Of a stretch of DNA of 64,000 nucleotides, positions 41,121 to 49,366 are shown one piece after another. The DNA comes from CAZMHL01 sp045605445 (lineage in GTDB: Bacteria; Bacillota; Clostridia; RGIG6154): the NCBI GenBank assembly GCA_045605445.1, contig JAZUPZ010000030.1, forward strand, positions 124,001 through 188,000, in the 5' to 3' direction. Each line of letters begins with the position of its first letter. The first letter of the stretch is position 1. Under the pieces are notes generated by a model. That model saw only the letters and a list, made by a program, of their open reading frames with translations, was not told the origin of the DNA and did not search any database. The position numbers and the translations under genes are program-made.

Positions 41121-42061
41121 CAAAATATACAATTAAAAAAGAAAAGGATTTTGTACAGATACCTAATAGTATTCTGACAAGTCCTGATATAAGCCTTAAA
41201 GCAAAAGGTATACTTGCTCTGATGCTTTCGCTTCCTGATAACTGGAAATTCAGCATTGAAGGAATTGCAAGTAAATGTAAAGAAAGCAGAGAATGTATTT
41301 CAAATGCAATAAAAGAACTTGAATCAGCAGGTTATGTAAAAAGAACTATGATGCACGGAGATGATGGCAAGATAACAGGAATGGAATATGAAATCTTTGA
41401 GGAACCTTATACCGTCGTTGAAGCCGAAGAACATAATGAAGAAAAACCTTGCGAGGACAAGCCTTGTGAGACTAATCCTTCTGCAGAAAAACCTTTTACA
41501 GAAGAACCGTCAGAAGAAAAAACATTGACGGATAAACCTTCGACGGAAAACCCGTCAATGGATTTGCCAGTGAAGGAAAAGCCTTCTGAGGAAAACCCTT
41601 GGGTAAATAATACTAAAATAAATAAAAAAGAAAATAATAATATTTTATTTAATAATATCCAATCCAATCCTATCTCATCTAAGAATAAAATAAGCTTTAA
41701 TATGTCTGAGATAGAATTAACAAGATTTACTGTTGAAGAAAATATTGATTACGATATTCTCGTTAAGCAATTCCCTAATCGGAAAGCCATGATTGATGAA
41801 ATTGTAAGCCTTATAGTTGAAGTGCTTTGCTCTAAAAGAGAAACTATCACCATCGCAAGTGATACGCATCCGATAGAACAGGTCAAGAAACGCTTTGAAT
41901 CCATAGATAGCGGGCATATAGAATACATACTTGAGTGCCTGGATAAAAACACATCCGACATCCGTAACATAAAGCAATATCTGCTATCAGTTATTTTCAA
42001 CGCTCCTCAGACTATGGATAATTATTATACTGCGGCCGTAAAACATGATTTGTACGGATAG
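41117..42061 (+). CDS. Replication-initiator-like HTH protein (DUF6017-like)
   Basis: A 314-residue protein in three parts. Residues 1-95 are a winged helix of the RepA/DnaD-like type (VQIPNSILTSPDISLKAKGI, LALMLSLPDNWKFSIEGIA). Residues 105-170 are a low-complexity linker of repeated PSxEKP/NP-like units rich in Glu, Lys, Pro. The C-terminal 120 residues match the DUF6017 region found at the end of replication initiators of Tn1549-type elements (IVSLIVEVLC, then NIKQYLLSVIFNAP). This points to an integrated element or its remnant. No relaxase is seen in the window. Confidence 0.7.
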   Translation: MTKYTIKKEKDFVQIPNSILTSPDISLKAKGILALMLSLPDNWKFSIEGIASKCKESRECISNAIKELESAGYVKRTMMHGDDGKITGMEYEIFEEPYTVVEAEEHNEEKPCEDKPCETNPSAEKPFTEEPSEEKTLTDKPSTENPSMDLPVKEKPSEENPWVNNTKINKKENNNILFNNIQSNPISSKNKISFNMSEIELTRFTVEENIDYDILVKQFPNRKAMIDEIVSLIVEVLCSKRETITIASDTHPIEQVKKRFESIDSGHIEYILECLDKNTSDIRNIKQYLLSVIFNAPQTMDNYYTAAVKHDLYG

Positions 42062-42077
42062 AAAGACGAACAAAGAA

Positions 42078-42144
42078 AAAAGAACCAGTCCTCATCTGAG
42101 GCGGAGTTACCTACATAGTAGTTCCTCCAATAAAAGGTTCTTTT
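42078..42144. other. Three-way-junction structure between convergent genes
   Basis: AAAAGAACC (42078-42086) pairs with GGTTCTTTT (42136-42144). Two hairpins lie inside: CCTCA-TC-TGAGG (42090-42101) and GGAG...CTCC with an inner CTAC-ATA-GTAG (42103-42128). It may be a bidirectional terminator for the convergent genes, or an RNA or DNA element of the mobile region. Confidence 0.5.
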
Positions 42145-42197
42145 AACTTTATTATACCAAAATACTTTTGAAAGTCAAGAAAAGAGAAATATGGTGA

Positions 42198-43985
42198 TTA
42201 CACAAGGGATTTCAAATATTCTTCAACATTGAGATATTTGATTCCGTCAACTTCGGTAGTCTTGCCGCGATAGATAACGTACTTTCCTTTGATATCGCCA
42301 AAGCGGAAGGCAGTATCTTTGCATTTTTGTTCATCCTTAAGATGTTGATATTGCTTTGGAACAATTTCTTTGCTGTATTTGATTTCATATATTTCGCAAG
42401 AAAGAGATTTTTCATCTGCGATGACCATATCAAATTCGCCCGTGCTGAACTGTAGCTTGAACACTTGCTTTTGAGGACATGCCATCTTTGTTTCTAAGAG
42501 AACAATTTCCTCCAGCATACGGCCTTTTACCTCGCTTAATATTCTCTCAAGGATGTATGCTCTTTCAGCAGCCGAGAAATTACTGAATTTTTTGTCCTGC
42601 AGAATAGAATTAACAAGTTCTGTAGCCTGCGAATATCTCATACCGGGCTGTGTGATTGTTGTTTTTTTATTGCCGGGGCTTACAACTGGTAAATATTCCT
42701 CGTCAATTTCCATTGTCAGATCAAGCAGAGAAAGGTACTCTTTGATTTCTGCTGCACAAGCTTCGTCGATATCTACTGTTTGGTCTTCAATGTTCAAAAT
42801 TTTGAGAGTTTGCATAAGACGATCTTCAACCGCATCTCTATCGATATTGCTTAATAAATCAATGCTGTTTTGCTTGTCTTTCAACAAATTGTTAGCAGAG
42901 ATTGATAAGTCAGTAGACTTGAAGGTCTTTGTGAGTACATCAACAGTAAAACGATGGTTAATATCTTCTACTACACGGTTAATAGCGTTTGTAAGCTCTC
43001 CTTTTTCGTATAAGGCAATCAGGTGCCTGAAATGAGTACCATGTTGATAATATTTAAGCGAGTGTTGAATATTTCTTGCTATTGCCGTGTCAATATATTC
43101 ATCAGTTTTCTTGGGATCAGCAAAGGGTGATTCTTCGTTGTATTTTACACCACTAAGACTCATCGTACCACCAAAGCGAATATATTCATCAATACCTTTA
43201 ATTCCTAGAACCTTTTCAAATTCACGATAAGGAATAAAGGTTGTATGAAGTGTGATGCATCTGTCATATAATTCTTCACTTTCAGTGAATAAAAAGCCCA
43301 GGGAGTCTGTGCCGGAAAGAACTATTTTCATTCCGCAGGAAGCGTATATGTCAGAGAATAAAGCGGCACCTTCGATAAAGTCTTCCATCAGAGTTACTTC
43401 ATCGATGAACACATATTTATATCCTTGTGTTTCAAGATATTTAAGGTCTTGGTTTAATTGTGAAAGATTATCCTGAGTTTTCACCTGTATAAATGCAGAC
43501 TGTTGTAATTCAATTTCTGTCATATTTGCGATAATCTGACGAATGAGAGTTGTTTTACCGGTACGGCGCAGGCCATAAAGGACAAAAACTTTATCCTGAT
43601 GGCCGCCATAAATATATTCGTGGAGCTTGCTATAGCATTCTCTCTTTTTGTAACTTTTAACTGAAGAGGCATATTTTTTTAGTTGCTCACCAATACGAAT
43701 ATATGTGTTGAATTCGTGAGAGACTGATTTTCTTGGAGCTAATGGAACTAATCTTTTTAATTCCTTTAACTCTTTTTCTAATTCTCTGCGTTTTTTAATT
43801 TGTGCTTTCAGTTCTTCAACATCATCGAATGCAACATATGTTTCTTTAGGTTTTCCATCTCTGGTTACACGATGGTAATAATAAACTTTATCTTTGATAG
43901 CTTTTTTGGATACACTTCCCGGTGGGAGAGCAGCAATTTCCTGTTCGAGGTCAATAATACGCTCCATAACATCATTGTTAGCCAT
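42198..43985 (-). CDS. AAA ATPase with C-terminal PD-(D/E)xK-like region (AAA_14/DUF4143-like)
   Basis: A 595-residue protein. The N-terminal 80 residues contain GSVSKKAIKDKVYYYHRV and a Lys/Glu coiled coil. The P-loop is YGLRRTGKTTLIRQI (about 137-151), and Walker B is YVFIDEVTLM (about 185-194), followed by an ISGTDS-like sensor segment (VLSGTDSLGF). The C-terminus has EFDMVIADE and CEIYEIKYSK, spaced like the D and ExK of PD-(D/E)xK nucleases. Such ATPases are frequent in mobile and defence regions, and some act as toxins or defence effectors; no function is proven here. It is a single-gene unit under a consensus promoter with operator-like repeats. Confidence 0.75.
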   Translation of the reverse strand: MANNDVMERIIDLEQEIAALPPGSVSKKAIKDKVYYYHRVTRDGKPKETYVAFDDVEELKAQIKKRRELEKELKELKRLVPLAPRKSVSHEFNTYIRIGEQLKKYASSVKSYKKRECYSKLHEYIYGGHQDKVFVLYGLRRTGKTTLIRQIIANMTEIELQQSAFIQVKTQDNLSQLNQDLKYLETQGYKYVFIDEVTLMEDFIEGAALFSDIYASCGMKIVLSGTDSLGFLFTESEELYDRCITLHTTFIPYREFEKVLGIKGIDEYIRFGGTMSLSGVKYNEESPFADPKKTDEYIDTAIARNIQHSLKYYQHGTHFRHLIALYEKGELTNAINRVVEDINHRFTVDVLTKTFKSTDLSISANNLLKDKQNSIDLLSNIDRDAVEDRLMQTLKILNIEDQTVDIDEACAAEIKEYLSLLDLTMEIDEEYLPVVSPGNKKTTITQPGMRYSQATELVNSILQDKKFSNFSAAERAYILERILSEVKGRMLEEIVLLETKMACPQKQVFKLQFSTGEFDMVIADEKSLSCEIYEIKYSKEIVPKQYQHLKDEQKCKDTAFRFGDIKGKYVIYRGKTTEVDGIKYLNVEEYLKSLV

Positions 43986-44004
43986 AAAAACACCTCCGTT
44001 TATT

Positions 44005-44054
44005 AGTTATACCCAATTATACCCTAAATATACATTTTTGTCAAGGGTATAACT
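44005..44054 (-). promoter_or_regulatory. Consensus promoter with three TTATACCC operator-like repeats
   Basis: On the minus strand TTGACA (44044-44039), 17 bp and TATAAT (44021-44016) match consensus fully. TTATACCC occurs at 44007-44014 and 44017-44024 (plus-strand reading), and inverted at 44045-44052. The repeats overlap the -10 and flank the -35, as expected for tight repression. The 70 bp to the left of the gene cluster, 44055-44124, hold a T-rich tail for the leftward operon and no gene. Confidence 0.75.
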
Positions 44055-44124
44055 GATAAACAAATAATAAGCATTTCATCAAAAGAAAAAAAGCAGGCAT
44101 TTCACCTAATTGGCATATACTGCG

Positions 44125-44319
44125 TTATTTCAGCTCGTCTGTGTCGGCATATGCTTGCCGCCGGTTACCACCTATACTCCGGAAGGTTTTCTGATTTAAA
44201 ACATAATTTTTTACTACTTTTTGTGCAGCATGGGAAATAAAGTCCTCTGCGATGAGCTGACTATCATTATCATTATTTGGATTATGGAAAGTTATAATTA
44301 GCTTTTCATGTGTTTTCAT
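44125..44319 (-). CDS. Small hypothetical protein (64 residues)
   Basis: No family was recognised. The sequence MKTHEKLIITFHNPNNDNDS is followed by a helix (ISHAAQKVVKNYVLNQ) and a basic SIGGNRRQAYAD tail. The ATG at 44319 is chosen behind GTGGGA; the in-frame GTG at 44331 overlaps the previous gene. It is the last gene of the leftward phosphoesterase operon. Confidence 0.5.
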   Translation of the reverse strand: MKTHEKLIITFHNPNNDNDSQLIAEDFISHAAQKVVKNYVLNQKTFRSIGGNRRQAYADTDELK

Positions 44320-44321
44320 CT

Positions 44322-44816
44322 TTAGTCCCACAGTCCTCTCAAATATTTTCGAAATAGTCTCATTCCTTCATCGAGTGATTTTTCCATAAAGGCAGTTTTT
44401 TCTTTTTCTTTTTTATGATAAATTTCGTCCAATTCATTGTCTGCGTGGCATAATAAACGACCTGCTTTATAATCAATTTCTAATGTTTCAAGATATTCGT
44501 CTGCATATGGATTTACAAACTCAGTACTTCGCTCATCAGCATTTCTAAAAGACTGAACCATCGTTTTTAAAATGCCAATCCATTCTTCATCGGTCATATC
44601 TGAAGGATGTCCTGTATGTATCTTTATATATTCATCAAGCATTTCAGGGACAATTGATAAGAACCAGTTATCAATATCCCAGATATCTCTATAACAGTAT
44701 CCTTTGTTTGCTCTCTGCCAAGCACAATGAATATCTCTGAATTTGTGTGCAATTACAGTCCATGGATGCAGTAAACAATATTTACGAGAATAGGCTACTG
44801 GTGTAAATATATCCAT
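44322..44816 (-). CDS. Unrecognised protein (164 residues), phage-type
   Basis: Not assigned to a family. It is rich in aromatic residues: FTPVAYSRKYCLLHPWTVIA near the start, IWDIDNWFLSIVPEMLDEYI in the middle and a charged helical C-terminus (EIYHKKEKEKTAFMEKSLDE). The ATG at 44816 has GGAGGGG just upstream inside the end of the phosphoesterase gene. Such aromatic small proteins are common in phage and mobile DNA. Start at 44855 is possible but has no ribosome binding site. Confidence 0.55.
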   Translation of the reverse strand: MDIFTPVAYSRKYCLLHPWTVIAHKFRDIHCAWQRANKGYCYRDIWDIDNWFLSIVPEMLDEYIKIHTGHPSDMTDEEWIGILKTMVQSFRNADERSTEFVNPYADEYLETLEIDYKAGRLLCHADNELDEIYHKKEKEKTAFMEKSLDEGMRLFRKYLRGLWD

Positions 44817-44820
44817 TACC

Positions 44821-45399
44821 TTACCCCTCCTTACTGGTAGCAAGAATTTCATCAAGCGTTACTGGTTCATAATTCCAATGCATGCAGCCAACATTATAAA
44901 TTTCATTTTGAAATCCTCGGTCATTTAGATTTTTTGCTATCTCTCGTTCAATAGTTGATTCTTCAGAACTATGCGAATGGCCATGAAGTAGTATTGTCTG
45001 GTAACGATGTGCATTATAAAATGGCATAAAATAGTGACTTAAGATGCACCTGCGCTTGTTGCCGTTTTCGAGAGTAACTACAATGTCATCATAATCCTTG
45101 ATCCCCGCAAGAGCTTTTTTTGCTTTTGCATTATTAATAAACCGATCATGATTCCCTTTGATAAGAATAATCTGTCCATTCAGACTCTTTATAAGCAGTT
45201 CTGCATAATCTGTGAGTGATTTCCAAATCATATCGCCAAGCACATAAACAAGATCGCCCTTACCAACTTTATTATTCCAACGTTTTACCATTTCTTCATC
45301 CATTTCTGATGCAGACGAAAAAGGTCTTTTATCAAATTGAATAACGTTTTCATGACCAAAATGTGTGTCTGCTGTAAAAAAGATTTTTTGCATAAGCAT
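44821..45399 (-). CDS. Calcineurin-like metallophosphoesterase (third of the operon)
   Basis: A 192-residue protein with all five metallophosphoesterase motifs: FTADTHFGH (D-x-H), LGDMIW (GD), KGNHDR (GNHD), SHYFMP (H), and HGHSHSS (GHxH). The family hydrolyses phosphodiesters or monoesters using two metals. It resembles the short YfcE/phage phosphodiesterase-like group more than protein phosphatases; substrate unknown. The ATG at 45399 behind GGAGGATTG is better than the longer frame at 45450. It overlaps the previous gene. Confidence 0.82.
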   Translation of the reverse strand: MLMQKIFFTADTHFGHENVIQFDKRPFSSASEMDEEMVKRWNNKVGKGDLVYVLGDMIWKSLTDYAELLIKSLNGQIILIKGNHDRFINNAKAKKALAGIKDYDDIVVTLENGNKRRCILSHYFMPFYNAHRYQTILLHGHSHSSEESTIEREIAKNLNDRGFQNEIYNVGCMHWNYEPVTLDEILATSKEG

Positions 45400-46661
45400 C
45401 AATCCTCCGATGATATCAATTTTACATCCCGTATATCTTGCCATACGCATTTTTCTGCAACAATATCAGTGTTTTCATATGGTAAATTCATAAAGGAAAT
45501 TATGTCTTCATTAGGAAAATAACTGTGACAATATTTGGGAATTATACCTTGCGGGACAACACCGACCTTTTCAGTTCCTTTCACACGTTCTATAAAGTTC
45601 TCGCCATCGTTAATAATAACAGGAAGTCCAGCACGACATAAAGCTAAATAAAATTTTATAGTTTCTGTGCTTCTGCCGTATGAAGAACCGGCGAGAGATA
45701 AATAAAACCCTTCGTTGTCACAACGGACATATAAACTAATGTGTGTTGAATTTCCACCACGGCACACTTCCCAGGGATGTGCACCGTGCCAATCGGGAGA
45801 ATTAAGCCACTTTATAAATTCTTCAGAGGAATCCCCATCGATATCTGCCAGCTCAGCATCACGACCATCTGCAAAACGATAATATTGCTCCTTGGGTGAC
45901 ATATCTCCTATGTCATAACCCATTGCAGAGTATCCGATAGAACAGTAGTTATAGAAGTCGTTTGCAGTCATATTATAAAGTCTGCCATTTATTTTATCTT
46001 TACAATCAATTTGTTTTTTCACAAATGAAATAAACTCTTCGATATCTTTTTCTGAAATTCCATCGAAAAATTCTTTTTTAGAGTCAGGATATATATTCCA
46101 CAAATGATTTTGAACTATAGTCCCAGTTTTATGCACAGGCGGAAGATTTGCACGCACGAAATCCATATAGGTTCCGTCTTTCATCTGTTGAATGCACTTT
46201 TCGGTTTCTTCACAAAGCCAATTTGCAAAACTGTCAATATCGTGCTCGCATCCTTTTTCAGCACGGGGATTTATAACTATAACGAATTTATGATTTACAG
46301 TTACGGCTTTGTAACCGACTTCCTCATCGCAGACGGCCTCTATATAATACCATCTTTTCTCATCAGGATAATAGTCTTTCCATTGTTGTTCAAATTCTTC
46401 ATAATTTTCAACTTCCCCAAGTTCGTACATTTCTTCATAGTCGCCAAAATCTTCTATTGAACCTCTGTCAATGCAAAACCATAATTCGCGACATCCGTTT
46501 TCTGCAATAGGTGATATTTTTTTAAGTAATTCAAAGAATTTATCAATAAGTTCATAAGAAGTCTTGGTAAAAGTACAATTATCATTAAAGCCGCCTCGAT
46601 TAACATAACCAAGCCAATCTACAAAACGATCAACTTGTGGGGCGTATATTTTTTTTATCAT
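45399..46661 (-). CDS. Unrecognised large protein (420 residues) of the phosphoesterase operon
   Basis: No family was assigned. The protein is rich in Trp, Tyr and acidic residues. Recognisable segments are VDWLGYVNRGGFNDN, ELWFCIDRGSIEDFGDYEEM, and near residue 300 a WHGAHPWEVCRGGNSTHISL stretch, which reads like a conserved active-site or binding motif (two His, Cys, Arg, Ser/Thr). No signal peptide or membrane helix. The start ATG at 46661 follows GAAGGTG. It is coded between two phosphoesterases with overlaps on both sides, so it probably acts with them. Confidence 0.55.
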   Translation of the reverse strand: MIKKIYAPQVDRFVDWLGYVNRGGFNDNCTFTKTSYELIDKFFELLKKISPIAENGCRELWFCIDRGSIEDFGDYEEMYELGEVENYEEFEQQWKDYYPDEKRWYYIEAVCDEEVGYKAVTVNHKFVIVINPRAEKGCEHDIDSFANWLCEETEKCIQQMKDGTYMDFVRANLPPVHKTGTIVQNHLWNIYPDSKKEFFDGISEKDIEEFISFVKKQIDCKDKINGRLYNMTANDFYNYCSIGYSAMGYDIGDMSPKEQYYRFADGRDAELADIDGDSSEEFIKWLNSPDWHGAHPWEVCRGGNSTHISLYVRCDNEGFYLSLAGSSYGRSTETIKFYLALCRAGLPVIINDGENFIERVKGTEKVGVVPQGIIPKYCHSYFPNEDIISFMNLPYENTDIVAEKCVWQDIRDVKLISSED

Positions 46662-47376
46662 TTTCAACACCTTCTTCTGAATAAAACACTTTCATATCGT
46701 TAAGTCTTAAACACGCAAGCCTACCTATAGCTTCACCATAAAAGCTTGATTTAGGATATCCACATCCACAGTCAATTCCAATTGCATTTTTAAACATACA
46801 AATCTCCAACGGATCATTATCTTGAAAGTTTATGGTAGGCGTGTGGCCAAATATCATAGTATACCCCTCTGGGACAGGATCAAATGGTTGCCATCTTTCC
46901 CATACTGCAAATTTTTCTTTTGTTTCATATTCACGGAATTCACAATCATAATTTTCTAAAGGCGAACCGTGAACAAGAAGAAATTTTTTATTATCTACTT
47001 CGATTTTAATATTTACTGGAAGTTCTCGCAAAAAATCAAAAATTTCTCTGCGTACATCTTTTTGTATACGTTTTAAATAGTTATGGGTTACGCGTCCGCC
47101 ATTTCTGTACCACAAACTAAGATTGCGTTCCTGTTCCCATTCATCAACTTCACTTGTTGGATCAAGTACGTTTAGCATCATATATTCGTGATTACCCAAC
47201 AGGATTTTCACATTATTCATTTTCATTAATTTTCTCAATATTTTAATACCGTCCGGATATCGGTCCACAACATCACCGAGAACATACAATGTATCTTCAG
47301 ACTGAAGATTTATTTGTTCCATTATAGAGTTGAATCTTTCCGAGTTTCCATGTATATCAGAAAGTACATATATCAT
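46630..47376 (-). CDS. Calcineurin-like metallophosphoesterase, PrpA/serine-threonine phosphatase type
   Basis: A 248-residue protein with the PPP-type pattern: LSDIHGNSERF, LGDVVDRYPDG, LLGNHEYMML, LVHGSPLENY and IFGHTPTINF with a final GIDCGCGY. This matches bacterial serine/threonine phosphatases and symmetrical diadenosine-tetraphosphatase-like enzymes. AAGGAGG precedes the ATG. The C-terminus overlaps the next gene by about 30 bases. It is the second of three distinct phosphoesterases in this operon. Confidence 0.85.
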   Translation of the reverse strand: MIYVLSDIHGNSERFNSIMEQINLQSEDTLYVLGDVVDRYPDGIKILRKLMKMNNVKILLGNHEYMMLNVLDPTSEVDEWEQERNLSLWYRNGGRVTHNYLKRIQKDVRREIFDFLRELPVNIKIEVDNKKFLLVHGSPLENYDCEFREYETKEKFAVWERWQPFDPVPEGYTMIFGHTPTINFQDNDPLEICMFKNAIGIDCGCGYPKSSFYGEAIGRLACLRLNDMKVFYSEEGVENDKKNIRPTS

Positions 47377-47377
47377 T

Positions 47378-47563
47378 TTAGCCTCCTTGAACGTCGAGCA
47401 ATTCTTCCTTTGTTACAGGGAAAGGAAAACCATTGCAGACAATACAAGCTTTAAAAAACATTATAATCGCCTCTTCAACAGTATATCCATCCCTTTCGAA
47501 AATTGTCTTTGCTTCTTCATATAAACTTGTTTCAATTTTAAGCGTTATTGTTTCAAATTTCAT
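47378..47563 (-). CDS. RelB/DinJ-like antitoxin
   Basis: A 61-residue protein: TITLKIETSLYEEAKTIF, then DGYTVEEAIIMFFKACIV and GFPFPV. This is the ribbon-helix-helix pattern of RelB/DinJ antitoxins, which repress their operon and neutralise a RelE/YafQ toxin. No typical RelE-like toxin follows; the next gene is a phosphoesterase, so it is an orphan antitoxin or pairs with an unusual partner. The ATG at 47563 follows GGGTGA. Confidence 0.7.
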   Translation of the reverse strand: MKFETITLKIETSLYEEAKTIFERDGYTVEEAIIMFFKACIVCNGFPFPVTKEELLDVQGG

Positions 47564-47568
47564 TTCAA

Positions 47569-48201
47569 TCACCCATCTGCGAAAATTTCATCGCATATCC
47601 TCTTAAATTCAATTTTTTCTTCAAGCAACATATCATTTATGGCAGAAGAAATATCACTTTCGTAATGTTCTTCTTCAACATAAAGAAGATTATTAAATGT
47701 AAATTCATCTTTTTCTGGAACTTTGGAAACATCAAGAATAGAATAATTTCCCCAAAAGCCGCCACTCAATTCGTTCCAGTTCCCACCAAAACTTTCATAG
47801 CGTAAATTTTTAAGCCAAGCTCTTATACAGCGATAAATCTTACCATCATATTTAAAAACAATCTGATGAATAATTGCGGAATCACATTTCATTTCATAAG
47901 GGAATCCCCAAATGTTTATATGAGTCCACCTCTTGCTATCAAAAGAAACTTTATGTTCTGATTCAATTTTTATCGGCACTAATATTTTTTGTCTTTGATA
48001 TGCAACACTGTGTTCTGCAGAATGATTTCCCTTAAAGTAACTTCTGAGGGCAGACACGGTTTCAGGGTAGTGCCCCGCTTTTTCAAGATTGTTTGCTACT
48101 GTGTTTATAGTTTTCTCTGTCCCAACATACATTTTGTTAAAAGAGCAGAATCCGGGAGTGGCTGGATCAGTTAGCATTAACACATAATACTTTTCAGACA
48201 C
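47569..48201 (-). CDS. Unrecognised protein (210 residues)
   Basis: No family was assigned. It starts SEKYYVLMLTDPATPGFCSF and has conserved-looking aromatic segments (SKRWTHINIWGFPYEMKCD, LKNLRYESFGGNWNELSGGF), with an acidic C-terminus. The start is taken as GTG at 48201, 9 bases behind GGGAGG, rather than TTG at 48210, which overlaps that site. It overlaps the end of the upstream gene. Confidence 0.5.
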   Translation of the reverse strand: MSEKYYVLMLTDPATPGFCSFNKMYVGTEKTINTVANNLEKAGHYPETVSALRSYFKGNHSAEHSVAYQRQKILVPIKIESEHKVSFDSKRWTHINIWGFPYEMKCDSAIIHQIVFKYDGKIYRCIRAWLKNLRYESFGGNWNELSGGFWGNYSILDVSKVPEKDEFTFNNLLYVEEEHYESDISSAINDMLLEEKIEFKRICDEIFADG

Positions 48202-48637
48202 TTTTGTCAACCTCCCATTTTTTCATATTATTTTTTCTTTCAATAAGTTCGCCCCTTAACCCAATCCACAAACTTTCCTGATCAATACCAAGTTTTAATT
48301 CTTGATTAATATCTTCAATCATAACTTCAATTGTTTTCATATCAAGGATATTAATATATTTTCGAACAAAGTTACACACAACGCCAGGCATATATGTGTG
48401 TCTGCCGATTGCATACCTTACTGCACTATTTATGATACAACCAAAATCGTCATCAAGTTGAAAAGTTATCCAATGAGCCGGACACAGAACCACATCTTTG
48501 GCTTGACAATCTGAAATAATAAACCCAATATTCTCATTGTCTATTCTGTCAAGTATTTCATCAAATTTTTCACCTAGTTCTTTGCGAGTTATATGTTCCA
48601 TCTCGTCAACTGGATGTATGTATTCGTACTTTTTCAT
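48194..48637 (-). CDS. Protein with Phd/YefM-like N-terminus
   Basis: A 147-residue protein. Residues 15-45 (ITRKELGEKFDEILDRIDNE, then GFIISDCQAKDVVLCP) resemble the Phd/YefM antitoxin fold that binds DNA. The C-terminal part contains AVRYAIGRHTYMPGVVCNFV, a pattern common in phage hypothetical proteins. The ATG at 48637 follows AAAGGTGA. It is the second gene of the leftward operon; an antitoxin-like or regulatory role is inferred. Confidence 0.55.
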   Translation of the reverse strand: MKKYEYIHPVDEMEHITRKELGEKFDEILDRIDNENIGFIISDCQAKDVVLCPAHWITFQLDDDFGCIINSAVRYAIGRHTYMPGVVCNFVRKYINILDMKTIEVMIEDINQELKLGIDQESLWIGLRGELIERKNNMKKWEVDKSV

Positions 48638-48651
48638 GTCATTCACCTTTC

Positions 48652-49347
48652 TTATAATAAATTATCGGTTGTTTCCCATGTATTATATAAAAAGTGAAGT
48701 TTGCCAACTTGTCTGTCTGTATGCCAATGACCACATAACCAGGCAGAATAAGGGTAATTATCCTCAATCATATCAAGCCATTCCTCGGTACTTTTATCGA
48801 TTTGTGATTGGTCAAGACCTGGTATAAACATATCTGTCGGCTCATACTTATGAGGACAGGTATGAGAGAGTATTATTTCAAAAGTACCCTTTGAAAGTTG
48901 TTCTTCCACATAAGCCTTAATCTTATCAGAAGGTTGCTCGTCATCCCACCAACCAAGACAACGAGATTGCCTGTAATATTTATCAACACTGTATGCACCG
49001 CCGATGGCAATATATCGTCTGCCTTCGATATGATAAATTTCTCCGTCTTTTGCAAATTTTAAATTAGGATATTTTTCTTCACACCAAACTTTTCCTTGTT
49101 TCCAATTTTGCAATTTGTATGTTGGTATAGTAGACGGACGAATTTCGTGATTTCCGTGAATGCATAAAATATCAATTCCTATATTATTAAGAAGATGCTT
49201 TATTGATTTATCACGTTCGTCCAAAAAATAATTAACACCAACATCACCAAGAATAACAATTGTATCATTGCGGGTAAGTTTCATTTTTTTAGCAAACTTT
49301 ATTATTTTCCACGGAACACCGTGTATATCACCTGTAAAATAAATCAT
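48652..49347 (-). CDS. Calcineurin-like metallophosphoesterase (first of the operon)
   Basis: A 231-residue protein with FTGDIHGVPWK, LGDVGVNYFLD, IHGNHEIRPS, ILSHTCPHKY and LCGHWHTDRQV, i.e. a full set of metal ligands. It belongs to the metallophosphoesterase superfamily but differs from the other two in this operon, so the three are not recent copies. AGGAGG precedes the ATG. It is the promoter-proximal gene of the leftward unit. Confidence 0.85.
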   Translation of the reverse strand: MIYFTGDIHGVPWKIIKFAKKMKLTRNDTIVILGDVGVNYFLDERDKSIKHLLNNIGIDILCIHGNHEIRPSTIPTYKLQNWKQGKVWCEEKYPNLKFAKDGEIYHIEGRRYIAIGGAYSVDKYYRQSRCLGWWDDEQPSDKIKAYVEEQLSKGTFEIILSHTCPHKYEPTDMFIPGLDQSQIDKSTEEWLDMIEDNYPYSAWLCGHWHTDRQVGKLHFLYNTWETTDNLL

Positions 49348-49366
49348 AGAAAAAACCTCCTAAAAA

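Noticed and set aside
41407..41667. Minus-strand 86-codon frame with Ser/Gly/Phe repeats
   Set aside because: It is the complement of the repetitive Pro/Glu/Lys linker of the 41117 gene and has no initiation signal.
39981..42061. Complete integrative conjugative element
   Set aside because: Only replication-type proteins are seen; no relaxase, coupling protein or VirB-like gene is present in the window.
42078..42144. Hammerhead ribozyme
   Set aside because: A three-way junction is present but the CTGANGA core and the GAAA segment are absent.
42553..43035. 160-codon plus-strand open frame
   Set aside because: Antisense to the AAA ATPase; Ser-rich shadow with no ribosome binding site.
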